Assembly (NCBI RefSeq): GCF_030694375.1
Contig: NZ_JAUXYL010000023.1
Coordinates: forward strand, 1 to 64,000
Direction: 5' to 3'
Length of the DNA stretch: 64,000 bases
Source: Algoriphagus sp.
Lineage (GTDB): Bacteria > Bacteroidota > Bacteroidia > Cytophagales > Cyclobacteriaceae
Below the pieces are notes generated by a model. It saw nothing but the letters and a program-made list of their open reading frames with translations, did no database searches and had not been told where the DNA came from. Numbering within the stretch: position 1 is the stretch's first letter; every line of letters starts with the position of its first letter. Made by a program: the position numbers and the translations under genes. Below, in pieces: positions 1 through 8,149 of the stretch.

Positions 1-1
1 G

Positions 2-64
2 CTCGATATCCTGCTACTCGCTGTCCTGTTTCTCTTCCGATATTTCGATCGGGACTGGACTTGA
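2..64 (+). CDS. C-terminal tail of a membrane protein (partial)
   Basis: The first bases read in frame as a hydrophobic stretch, LDILLLAVLFLF, followed by RYFDRDWT and a TGA stop. This looks like a last transmembrane helix with a short charged cytoplasmic tail, so a gene probably enters from the left edge. Only about 20 codons are visible, so no family can be named and chance reading cannot be excluded. Confidence 0.3.
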   Translation, partial: LDILLLAVLFLFRYFDRDWT

Positions 65-423
65 ATTCTTTGCGACTTACCGCCTTTGCGAGAAATCCTA
101 ACACCGCTCAACTTGGCGCAAGTTTTCAAACTTGTGCCTACAATAATGCAGTCCTCAGACTTGCCTGCCGCTAGGTAGGTTTATCTACCGCAAGGTAGGC
201 TGCTTTCAATCCAAATAACCCTTCCATTGCGCTGGCAACAACATCCTTTTCCAAAACAAAAACCTGCTTCAGCGCTGGGAACCTTCATCCCATCTTTTAA
301 CCCAGCTTTAAAAAGCTGGGCTATTAAAGCACCAGCCTTCAGCACTAGCTTGGAACTAGATTCATCATTTAAATGAATCGCTTTGAACTCCGGTCTGCCG
401 ACTCTTTACCAAAACTCCCAACC
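65..423. other. intergenic region with short palindromes
   Basis: No coding region is seen. It holds an imperfect palindromic pair of CTACCGCAAGGTAGG-like words near 165-200 and a near-perfect inverted repeat at 301-320 (CCCAGCTTT/AAAGCTGGG). The latter could fold as a hairpin, but it lacks a clear T tail and looks like a dispersed Bacteroidota intergenic repeat. Confidence 0.4.
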
Positions 424-867
424 TCACCAGGTCGGATGCCGCTTCATCCAACTGTCGACAGAGAATTTACCGGATCCATAAACCATAAATGTGATCAACA
501 GAACCAGCACGATCAACGAAATCCCAAACTCAAGATTGTTGGATACCGCTAAAAACCCCTGTTGGATATTCACCAAAAATACCGCCCCTAGCAATATCGG
601 AATCTGAAATGCGATCGCTATCCGCGTGACCAAGCCCATCGCGATCAAAATACCACCAACCAAATGAGAAAAGGCTACATAATGTGCCAAGCCCAAATTG
701 ATAAATTGCAAATCCGCAGTCTTCATGATTGACAGAAGCGCTTCGGTATTGGAAATAAACAAAATGCCCTTATACAGGATAAAGAGTCCAAGTATTATCC
801 GGACAAAGTCCAACCACTGCGGATGATGGCTGTCTGCCCACCGTTCGATTTTTGTGAAAGTATTCAT
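424..867 (-). CDS. DoxX family membrane protein
   Basis: A 147-residue integral membrane protein with four predicted helices (about residues 20-40, 62-82, 86-105 and 112-132), the size and layout of the DoxX/SURF4-like family. The segment LGLFILYKGILF followed later by HLVGGILIAMGLVTR fits the family pattern. DoxX proteins are linked to redox stress or quinone metabolism in a few species, but the exact reaction is mostly unknown. It stands alone here, with no partner gene. The ATG start is preceded by an A/T-rich leader. Family assignment is good; the role is open. Confidence 0.8.
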   Translation of the reverse strand: MNTFTKIERWADSHHPQWLDFVRIILGLFILYKGILFISNTEALLSIMKTADLQFINLGLAHYVAFSHLVGGILIAMGLVTRIAIAFQIPILLGAVFLVNIQQGFLAVSNNLEFGISLIVLVLLITFMVYGSGKFSVDSWMKRHPTW

Positions 868-945
868 GGCTTTTTGGGTTTGTTACCCTATTAATTTACA
901 AATAAAAAATTGTAAAAGTCCTGATTTTCAGCAGAATGAAAAAAT

Positions 946-1000
946 AATCTGTGTATCCGCTCACTTACCTTTATCAAAAATAAATATGGGTTGAAGTTCT
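946..1000 (+). repeat. Partial copy of a TATCCGC-end MITE
   Basis: The sequence ATCTGTGTATCCGCTCACTTACC, followed by an A-rich stretch and GGTTGAAGTTC, matches the left end of the elements at 24549-24698 and 49657-49827. No matching right end is found nearby, so this looks like a truncated solo end. Confidence 0.45.
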
Positions 1001-1030
1001 ATTGAACAAGCCAATTGCACTTTCAACTTT

Positions 1031-1080
1031 ACAACTTTCCCACCTTCCCACCTTCCCACCTTCCAACTACCCCTTCCAAC
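1031..1080. repeat. Short phrase array (CCCACCTTC words)
   Basis: The word CCCACCTTC is repeated three times in tandem, followed by CCAACTAC and CCAACTA variants, directly against the stop codon of the glycosyltransferase. It resembles the other low-complexity phrase arrays in this window. No hairpin or T tail is evident. Confidence 0.5.
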
Positions 1081-2354
1081 TACTTCTTCAAAACCTCCCG
1101 GTAAACCTCCTCCAATTCAGACACCATCCTCCGCATAGAGAATTTCTCAATAACTCTTGCCCGGGCTGATTTAGCCATTTTCATCCTCGAATCGGCATCC
1201 CTTATCATCAGAATACAGTAATCGGCCAGTTTCTTCCACTCATCAACTTCTGTCAAATAACCTTGGACTCCATCCTGTATAACCTCCCCAATCCCCCCTG
1301 CACGCGTAGCCACGACGGGCACTTCGCAGGACATCGCCTCCAACATCGCAATCGGCAAACCCTCAAATTCAGAACTGCTCAGGTAGATGTCCATGATGGA
1401 CAAGTAGGGGATGACCTGCTTCTGAACTCCTACCCAGTGAAAGTGTTCCTGCATCCCGGACCTTCGGATTTGGTCCAGAATTCTATCTCTCCATTCCCCA
1501 TCCCCAACCAGCAGAAAATGGGTTTCAGGACATTCCTTCAATATCGCCAAGGCTACTTCCACCCACAGCCAAAGTCTTTTCTGTGACCGAAATACCGCCA
1601 CTTTCCCGATTACAGGAGCCGTCTCCGGTATCCCTAGCTGAGTTTTTAATGAAAGATCACTCGAAGGAGTTAAGGCCCCAGACATACCCTCTTGGCTACC
1701 GCGATTTGCCTCGCCTGTGCCGAACCAAGTCGAAGCATGCTTCTCGCTTAGTGTTTCTGACGTCTCGCTTCTTGTTTCTAATCTTCCGCTCGCCATCCTC
1801 CTAAACACGTTCGTATTCACTCCATTTTGAATCACTTTGATCTTTAGCCTTCCGCCACGCTGATAAGGGTCTAAAAAGGAATTGAGCTGCATCGAAAGCG
1901 CAACTTCATTGGATACCGCAATGGCAATGTCCTGCTGCTTAAACGTGAAGCGGTTGCCAAAATAGGACACCTTGTTGTACCGGTCCCAGGTATTGTGCTC
2001 CGTGTAGACGATGGGGATTTCAATTTGCTTTCCCACAAATCTCGCCAATATCCCGGCCCAGGGTAGATGCGCATGGAGAATGTCAAACCCGTTTTTCTGG
2101 ATGAAATCCCGAACCTTTTTCACCTGAAAAAACAAACCCAGATTGCTTGAAGGAATCAGGTGAACAATGATCCCCGATGCTTCGAGCTCGTCGACAATGT
2201 TGTTCTTTTGATAATAAAAATAGAGGCAGTGAAACTCAAACTTGCTCTGATCATGAACCAGGGCAGTTTCAGGAATCAGTTTTTCCGCGCCCCCCCGGCC
2301 CAGACTTTTGATCAGGTGGAGAACTTTGATGCGCTTGGGCTTATTTTCTGTCAT
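1080..2354 (-). CDS. Glycosyltransferase family 4 protein
   Basis: A GT-B fold glycosyltransferase. The N-terminal acceptor domain begins VLHLIKSLGRGGAEK, and the C-terminal donor domain carries EFEGLPIAMLEAMSCEVPVV, the GT4 E-x7-E motif. The likely role is sugar transfer onto a lipid or polysaccharide precursor at the inner membrane. The ORF track begins at 2420, but the natural start is the ATG at 2354 (MTENKPKR), because the upstream residues do not look like family sequence. Between the two domains there is an unusual Ser/Glu/Thr-rich insertion of about 49 residues (see the repeat at 1655-1802). It stands alone and substrate specificity cannot be read. Confidence 0.88.
   Translation of the reverse strand: MTENKPKRIKVLHLIKSLGRGGAEKLIPETALVHDQSKFEFHCLYFYYQKNNIVDELEASGIIVHLIPSSNLGLFFQVKKVRDFIQKNGFDILHAHLPWAGILARFVGKQIEIPIVYTEHNTWDRYNKVSYFGNRFTFKQQDIAIAVSNEVALSMQLNSFLDPYQRGGRLKIKVIQNGVNTNVFRRMASGRLETRSETSETLSEKHASTWFGTGEANRGSQEGMSGALTPSSDLSLKTQLGIPETAPVIGKVAVFRSQKRLWLWVEVALAILKECPETHFLLVGDGEWRDRILDQIRRSGMQEHFHWVGVQKQVIPYLSIMDIYLSSSEFEGLPIAMLEAMSCEVPVVATRAGGIGEVIQDGVQGYLTEVDEWKKLADYCILMIRDADSRMKMAKSARARVIEKFSMRRMVSELEEVYREVLKK
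1655..1802 (-). repeat. In-frame repeat-like insertion inside the GT4 gene
   Basis: Between VIQNGVNTNVFRR and LKTQLGIPE, where GT4 proteins usually have a short linker, the gene encodes about 49 extra residues (ASGRLETRSETSETLSEKHA and on). On the plus strand the DNA contains CGAAGCATGCTTC and repeated TCTCGCTT words, like intergenic repeats of this phylum. The boundaries are approximate. Confidence 0.45.
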
Positions 2355-2571
2355 AGCTTCGTGCTGCAAGTTGCTTCTGCAGTTTGACAATTGCAAAGAT
2401 GAGAAACTCAAGTCTCGCAAGTCCTTAATTTAGTGTCATTTCGACTTTCAAAACGCCCCAATCCCGAATCCGGATTTTGGCAGCAAGGCCAATTTATACC
2501 TGCCGGCCATTCAGATTTTTTTTTGTTTGGTAAACATTAATTGTTTGTTTTGACAAAGGTTCTGAAAAAAA

Positions 2572-3192
2572 ATGGCAAGCGAGTTTGAAGCTCATCCTCA
2601 TCAACAATTGGTCTTTGATATTTCCCAAGGAAATGAAAAGGCCTTTGAAAAGCTTTATGCCCTGTTTTCTGAGAAAATCTATCACGTCTCCCGACGGATG
2701 AACCTCAGCCATGAAGATGCCGAGGGAATAGTCCAGGAGGTTTTTTTGAAAATATGGAGAAAACGAAGCAAGCTTGACCCTCAACTCTCCATCAATGCCT
2801 ACATGATCGCTATTGTCAGATCATTGGTAATCAAAAAAGCCAAAAAAGAAGCCCGGTTTTTTGCTTTTCAGAACTACAGCATTCCGCTCTACGAGTTTGA
2901 ACGTAACAGTGGCCCCGAACAGGATCTGATCTATTCTGAGTTTCACCACATTTCCGAGGAGATAATCAAGCAACTTCCCGCAGGGCAAAAACAGATTTTT
3001 ATCCTTCGACACTTTGAAAACCTTTCGGTGGAGGAAATTGCCGAAAAACTTAACATCTCCAGAAGAACCGTAGAAAACCAGATATTCAGGTCAACAAAGG
3101 CCGTCAGAGAAAAACTGGTGAAATTGAAGATCATATCACTCAGCGTTCTTTCAATGGCACTTCAAACGCTATTAATTCAAGTATTTGACTGA
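2572..3192 (+). CDS. ECF RNA polymerase sigma factor (FecR-linked)
   Basis: A 206-residue extracytoplasmic-function sigma-70 factor. Region 2 lies at about 25-90 (LYALFSEKIYHVSRRMNLS, then EVFLKIW). Region 4 lies at about 130-185 (LPAGQKQIFILRHFENLS, then an HTH ending RRTVENQIFRS). Such factors redirect RNA polymerase to the SusC/SusD promoter when the outer-membrane receptor senses its ligand. It is followed directly by a FecR anti-sigma gene and an STN-containing SusC, the classic three-part trans-envelope cascade. The ATG follows an A-rich run, typical of Bacteroidota starts. Confidence 0.92.
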   Translation: MASEFEAHPHQQLVFDISQGNEKAFEKLYALFSEKIYHVSRRMNLSHEDAEGIVQEVFLKIWRKRSKLDPQLSINAYMIAIVRSLVIKKAKKEARFFAFQNYSIPLYEFERNSGPEQDLIYSEFHHISEEIIKQLPAGQKQIFILRHFENLSVEEIAEKLNISRRTVENQIFRSTKAVREKLVKLKIISLSVLSMALQTLLIQVFD

Positions 3193-3299
3193 TTTATCGG
3201 TAGGATCTGAGGGGTTTTCAAAAAAAGAACAAATTTCTTTGACTTTCTCATGAGTATTTTTCCATGCTTGAGGCTATATGCATATGTAACTAGCGCTCG

Positions 3300-4319
3300 A
3301 TGGACCATAAGAAACGAATAAATGATTTTTTTGAGGGTAAACTAAGTCAGGAACAGGCTCAGGAACTCCTCGATTGGCTTGATTCTTCCGAAGCCGAAGA
3401 ATTTTTGTCCGCAGAGATTCTGCAGATTTGGTCCGAAAAAATCCGGGCCCACCAAGCCGAGACTTGGGACTCGCAGCCGCTTTGGGAAAAAATCAACCAG
3501 GCAAAAGACGGATATTCCCGACCTCATCTCCTCGTGGATTTAAAGCCTTCCAAAAAACTGTTCCCCCTTTGGCTCAAGGCAGCAGTGGTCTTCTTGGTCC
3601 TTGGCTTTTCGGCCCTATTTTTCTTTGAAGTCAACAAGTCAGTCGAAATTCCTTCGGGAATTTCAAGCAGCGAACCAAAAATGATCGTTCGTGAAAACCC
3701 CTCAGGGCAAAAAACTAAAATCAATCTTCCTGACGGTTCTACGGTGTTTCTCAACTCTGAAAGTAAAATCACCTACCCGGAAGACTTTTTGACAAGCCGA
3801 CACATTGAACTTGAAGGCGAAGGCTTTTTCCAGGTTGCCAAGGATGAGGAAAACCCGTTCTCAGTCGAGGCTGAGGGAATCATCACCACAGCAATCGGTA
3901 CTTCCTTTAATATTTCAACTTTTAATTCACAGGAAAAGGTGGCTGTCACTTTGGTGACTGGAAAAGTACGCCTCAATCAAAAAGGCAACAAAAACTCCCT
4001 CGACCTCAACCCGGGTGAAGAATCTCTGCTCTCACTGAAAGATGAAAGCTTTGGAAAATATCCGATAGAAGTTTCAAATAGAATCAGCTGGATAGATGGA
4101 GTTTTGCGGTTTTCCGAAACTCCTTTCAACGAAATGATCCAAATCCTTCAACGCTGGTATGGAGTGAAAATCCAGGTGATCGGCAATCCAAAAGTGATGA
4201 AGGGAACCGGAACATTTGATACCAATGAAAGCCTGCAAAATGTGCTCCATGTGCTCAGTGGCTCCATGGAATTTGAGTATCAGTTAAAAAACAAAGAAGT
4301 AGTCATCAATTTCAACTAA
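3300..4319 (+). CDS. FecR-type anti-sigma factor
   Basis: A 339-residue inner-membrane regulator. The N-terminal 85 residues are cytoplasmic and would hold the sigma factor. One transmembrane helix follows (about 93-112, LWLKAAVVFLVLGFSALFFF), then a periplasmic FecR domain (about 120-225, INLPDGSTVFLNSESKITYP) and a C-terminal DUF4974 domain (about 265-335, RFSETPFNEMIQILQRWYGV). It should contact the STN domain of the SusC downstream and release or activate the sigma factor upstream. The gap after the sigma gene is about 107 bp. Confidence 0.92.
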   Translation: MDHKKRINDFFEGKLSQEQAQELLDWLDSSEAEEFLSAEILQIWSEKIRAHQAETWDSQPLWEKINQAKDGYSRPHLLVDLKPSKKLFPLWLKAAVVFLVLGFSALFFFEVNKSVEIPSGISSSEPKMIVRENPSGQKTKINLPDGSTVFLNSESKITYPEDFLTSRHIELEGEGFFQVAKDEENPFSVEAEGIITTAIGTSFNISTFNSQEKVAVTLVTGKVRLNQKGNKNSLDLNPGEESLLSLKDESFGKYPIEVSNRISWIDGVLRFSETPFNEMIQILQRWYGVKIQVIGNPKVMKGTGTFDTNESLQNVLHVLSGSMEFEYQLKNKEVVINFN

Positions 4320-4355
4320 GCTGCCTATGTGAATTTAAAAGGACTTTAAAAAAGA

Positions 4356-4384
4356 ACAGGAACGTACTGCGAATACGCTCCTGT
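4356..4384 (+). promoter_or_regulatory. Inverted repeat in the susC leader
   Basis: ACAGGAACGTA and TACGCTCCTGT form an 11-bp stem with one mismatch around a seven-base loop, about 90 bp upstream of the SusC start. There is no T tail, so it is not an obvious terminator. It could be an operator or a leader hairpin; function is inferred from position only. Confidence 0.35.
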
Positions 4385-4471
4385 GAAAATCAAAACACGG
4401 CACCCAAGGACTAAAGCTTAGCGGTCTGTCATCCAAGGGTATTTCAATGTTTCAACTTACAACCCTAAAAT

Positions 4472-7400
4472 ATGAAAAAAATAATACCATTAATAGTTAT
4501 GTCTATTAAGTTAGTAGTCAGAGGTGTGTTGCTGCTTTGCCTGACATTGAGTCCCTTGTTGGCCAGCACCACTTCTGCACAGGTAAAAAGCATCGATCAG
4601 GTTCACCTCAAACTGGAAAAGAGCAACTACTCGCTCCTTCAGCTTTTTCGTGAAATTGAAGACAAAACCGACTTTAGGTTTTTTTACTCCGAAGCTGCTG
4701 TCAAAGGCCAATCGGGTCTGAGTATTGAAAAAACCTCCGGATCAGTGGAGCAGCATCTCTATCAGATTGCAACCCAGACCAACCTCCGGTTTAAGCAGGT
4801 AAACAACACCATCAGTGTCATCGTCAACGGTACAGGCACCAAGCTGGTAGAAACAGCCTCCAATAGAGCTATGATCTCCGGCGTAGTCAAAGACATGACA
4901 GGAGCAGCCCTGCCGGGAGTCACCATTCTTGTCGAAGGGACTACCACCGGCACGGTCACCGATATTGATGGCAACTTTTCCATTGAAGCATCGGAAGGAC
5001 AAGTCCTTATTTTTTCATTCATAGGCTTAAAGCGCCAAAAAATCACAGTTGGGAATGCGACCACCTTGCAGGTAGTGATGGTGTCTGAGGACAATAACCT
5101 GGAAGAATTTGTAGTGGTAGGCTATGGTACACTGCAGAAAAAAGACATCACAGGCTCAGTGAGTGCCATATCAAGTGAGGAAATCAAAGACCAGCCGGTA
5201 GTAAGCATCGATCAGGCCATGGCAGGTCGAATGGCCGGCGTGGTGGTGACCCAAGCTACAGGCGCACCGGGTGGAGGAGCTTCGGTGAGAATCCGTGGCG
5301 CAGGCTCCCTCAGCGCGGGCAATGAGCCACTTTATGTCGTGGATGGATTCCCAGTCACCAATGATTTTGACCAAAGAAATAATCCATTAAATACGATCAA
5401 CCCAAATGACATTGACAATATCCAGGTCTTGAAAGATGCCTCTGCTACCGCAATCTACGGTTCAAGAGGCTCTAACGGCGTCATTTTGATCACTACCAAA
5501 TCAGGAAAATCCGGAATGTCCAAGATCGATTTCAGCATCAACACCGGAATTCAGCAGGTCGAGAAAACCTTGGATGTACTCAATGCAACGGAATTTGCGA
5601 GGTATATCAACGAATCCAGAAATAACGCTTGGGTAAACTCAGGCCCCGGTCGTGCCGCCACTGATCCTAATTCTGTTCGCCTTAACAATGTCATGTACCT
5701 ATTGCCGGAAGTTTTCAGCAATCCTGAGTCCCTTGGCGAAGGAACCGATTGGCAGGACGAAATCTTCCGAACCGCTCAAATGAGCAACTACCAGTTGAAT
5801 TTCTCCGGAGGAAATGATAAAACCAAGTACTTCGTATCCGGTGGCTACCTGAGTCAGGATGGAGTAATTATCAATTCTGATTTGAAGCGCTACTCCTTCA
5901 GAGTAAATGTGGAGTCCCAAATGAACAAGCGGGTGAAAATAGGAGCCAACTTTACACCTTCCTACACCTTCTCCAACCAATCACTTGCCGAAGGAAACTG
6001 GCAGGGGGGAGGAATCATCCAATCCGCAATTACTGCTGCCCCACACCTGAAACCTTACGATGAATTTGGAAATTACACCAAAATTACCGGACAGGGTATC
6101 GGACTTTCTGAAGTGGATAATCCGGTGAAAATCGCCAGGGAATATTTCCACCAACAGCAAAATCTCAGATTGCTCGGGACTTCATTCGCAGAGTTTTTAT
6201 TGGTGGACAACCTGAAGTTCAAAGCCCTCGTGGGTGCGGATATCAGAAACTTCCGGGAAGACATTTTCAGTTCTTCCATCATCAACCCCAATAGTGTCAA
6301 TCCAACCAAGCCGGCAATAGGAACCAATGGGACTTCCCAAATCAGAAACTGGCTTTCAGAATTTACCCTCGGCTACAACAAAAGAATCGGTAAACATAAT
6401 TTTGATGCCGTTTTGGGTTACACCGTTCAGCAGGAATCATTGGATGTCAACCGGATGACGGGAACCAACTTTGCCAATGATAATATCAAAACCATCAATG
6501 CGGCAGGATTGATCTCCAACGCATTCTCCTCCAAAGAAGAATGGTCTTTGATCTCTTACCTAGCCCGTGTGAATTACAATTTCGATGACAGGTATTTGCT
6601 CACTGCAACATTCCGACGTGATGGTTCCTCCAGATTTGGACGGGACAACCGTTGGGGTTCTTTCCCTTCGGTTTCTTTGGGCTGGAGATTGTCTGAAGAA
6701 GCATTCCTGAGTGATGTCAATTGGTTGTCTGAGTTGAGAATCCGAACCAGCTACGGCTTGACAGGTAACAACTTCATCACGAATTATGGCTCAATCGGTC
6801 TGACCGGTATCGAAAATTATCCCTTCGGAATGAATGGAGGTACTGTTAACAACGGTATCCGCCTGACCAATATCCCAAACAGTAGATTGGGTTGGGAAAG
6901 AAACAGCCAAACGGATTTGGGTATCGAAATCGGCATTTTGCAAAACAGAATCTATGCTTCTGCAGATTACTACGTCAAACGCACCTCTGACCTTTTGCTC
7001 AATGTGCCGGTTCCTACCTTGACGGGCTACACCACTGCCCTGCAGAATATCGGTGAAATCGAAAATAAAGGCTTTGAATTCACAGTCACCAGCCGTAACA
7101 CGGTAGGTCAATTCAAGTGGACTACGGATCTCAACTACTCCACCAATGCGATTCAGGTATTGGCTTTGGGGCCAGACGGATCTCCCATCATCTCCAGACA
7201 GGCAACTTCTGCCAGTGCACCCACACACATCACCAAAATCGGTTCCGCACCAGGAAGCTTCTTTGGCTACAATGTGATCGGAGTTTACCAAAATCAACAA
7301 GAAATCGACAACAGCCCGGTCATTCGGAATGGCAACGGAACAGTTCAGTCCAAACCAGGTCAGTTGAAATTTGAAGATGTCAACGGCGATGGCAAAATCG

Positions 7401-7957
7401 ACGCCGATGACAGAACGGTTTTGGGAAGCCCTTTTCCTGATTTTACATGGGGTATGACCAATTCCTTTAGCTACAAAAACCTGGATTTCGCATTCACACT
7501 TCAGGGTGTTCATGGATTTGAAGTCCTCAATGCAGCCAGAAGGTACTACGCCAATTATGCCGGCTCCTACAATGTTTTGTCAAGCGCATCAAATGGATGG
7601 AAGTCTGAATCCGATAGAGGGGATGGCGTTTCACCGATGATTGACAGAAATTTCAACGGGTACGCAGGAAGTAATGTGGTCAATAATATGACCTCCCTGT
7701 TTGTTGAAGATGGATCATTCCTGAGAATCCGAAACATTACTTTGGGATACAATTTACCTCCATCTGTCTTGGAAAAAGTGAAACTGGCTAATGCCCGATT
7801 GAGCTTCACAGTCCAAAATGCTTACACCTTCACAAATTATGAAGGGTACAATCCTGAAGTAAGTGCCCAAGGTGGAAGTCCTTTGGTACCGGGCGTGGAT
7901 GCCGGTGGCTATCCCTTGGCCCGCACGTTCATGTTGGGTTTAAATGTTGGCTTCTAA
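4472..7957 (+). CDS. SusC/RagA family TonB-dependent outer-membrane receptor with STN domain
   Basis: At 1161 residues this is a full-length SusC-type receptor. In order it has a signal peptide (about 1-37), an STN signalling domain (about 55-108), a carboxypeptidase-like regulatory domain (about 132-210), a TonB plug (about 220-345, including GSRGSNGVILITTKSG) and a long beta-barrel ending in an aromatic-poor GLNVGF. The family signature VVVGYGTLQKKDITGSVS is present. It imports glycans or other nutrients with its SusD lid, powered by TonB/ExbBD. The STN domain and the neighbouring sigma/FecR pair show that it also senses its substrate and induces its own operon. The substrate is not readable. 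Confidence 0.95.
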   Translation: MKKIIPLIVMSIKLVVRGVLLLCLTLSPLLASTTSAQVKSIDQVHLKLEKSNYSLLQLFREIEDKTDFRFFYSEAAVKGQSGLSIEKTSGSVEQHLYQIATQTNLRFKQVNNTISVIVNGTGTKLVETASNRAMISGVVKDMTGAALPGVTILVEGTTTGTVTDIDGNFSIEASEGQVLIFSFIGLKRQKITVGNATTLQVVMVSEDNNLEEFVVVGYGTLQKKDITGSVSAISSEEIKDQPVVSIDQAMAGRMAGVVVTQATGAPGGGASVRIRGAGSLSAGNEPLYVVDGFPVTNDFDQRNNPLNTINPNDIDNIQVLKDASATAIYGSRGSNGVILITTKSGKSGMSKIDFSINTGIQQVEKTLDVLNATEFARYINESRNNAWVNSGPGRAATDPNSVRLNNVMYLLPEVFSNPESLGEGTDWQDEIFRTAQMSNYQLNFSGGNDKTKYFVSGGYLSQDGVIINSDLKRYSFRVNVESQMNKRVKIGANFTPSYTFSNQSLAEGNWQGGGIIQSAITAAPHLKPYDEFGNYTKITGQGIGLSEVDNPVKIAREYFHQQQNLRLLGTSFAEFLLVDNLKFKALVGADIRNFREDIFSSSIINPNSVNPTKPAIGTNGTSQIRNWLSEFTLGYNKRIGKHNFDAVLGYTVQQESLDVNRMTGTNFANDNIKTINAAGLISNAFSSKEEWSLISYLARVNYNFDDRYLLTATFRRDGSSRFGRDNRWGSFPSVSLGWRLSEEAFLSDVNWLSELRIRTSYGLTGNNFITNYGSIGLTGIENYPFGMNGGTVNNGIRLTNIPNSRLGWERNSQTDLGIEIGILQNRIYASADYYVKRTSDLLLNVPVPTLTGYTTALQNIGEIENKGFEFTVTSRNTVGQFKWTTDLNYSTNAIQVLALGPDGSPIISRQATSASAPTHITKIGSAPGSFFGYNVIGVYQNQQEIDNSPVIRNGNGTVQSKPGQLKFEDVNGDGKIDADDRTVLGSPFPDFTWGMTNSFSYKNLDFAFTLQGVHGFEVLNAARRYYANYAGSYNVLSSASNGWKSESDRGDGVSPMIDRNFNGYAGSNVVNNMTSLFVEDGSFLRIRNITLGYNLPPSVLEKVKLANARLSFTVQNAYTFTNYEGYNPEVSAQGGSPLVPGVDAGGYPLARTFMLGLNVGF

Positions 7958-7975
7958 TCTGAAATTCTTATGAAA

Positions 7976-8062
7976 TGCCCATGAGAAAGAATCTCATACA
8001 AGGAGATAATTATCGAGGGCATTCCATGTGGCAAATAAAAATCAAAATATAAACACATGAAA
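7976..8062 (+). mobile_element. TGAAA-targeted mini-element, copy 1 (87 bp)
   Basis: First of two tandem 87-bp copies between susC and susD. It begins right after ATGAAA (7970-7975) and ends in ATGAAA (8057-8062). It folds as an outer ATGCCC/GGGCAT stem enclosing an ATGAGA/TCTCAT hairpin, then a CATGTG...CACATG stem whose 3' strand includes ATG. Removing both copies would leave the susD start about 12 bp after the susC stop, the usual spacing. No coding capacity is present. Confidence 0.72.
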
Positions 8063-8149
8063 TGCCCATGAGAATAGTTTCTCACACAGAGGGATGATTA
8101 TTAGGGGCATTCCATCTGACCACTGAAAAAAAAATATAAACAGATGAAA
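8063..8149 (+). mobile_element. TGAAA-targeted mini-element, copy 2 (87 bp)
   Basis: Second tandem copy, the same length as the first but clearly diverged. The inner hairpin is TGAGAA/TTCTCA, the outer stem is ATGCCC/GGGCAT, and the last stem is CATCTG/CAGATG instead of CATGTG/CACATG, a compensatory change. Its terminal ATGAAA is the actual start codon and second codon of susD, so the present susD leader is entirely element-derived. Confidence 0.72.

Noticed and set aside
4320-4471. Riboswitch upstream of susC
   Set aside because: Only one short inverted repeat is seen and no conserved riboswitch core could be recognised.
6791-7513. 240-residue minus-strand ORF within susC
   Set aside because: Antisense shadow of a well-supported SusC coding region with no family resemblance.
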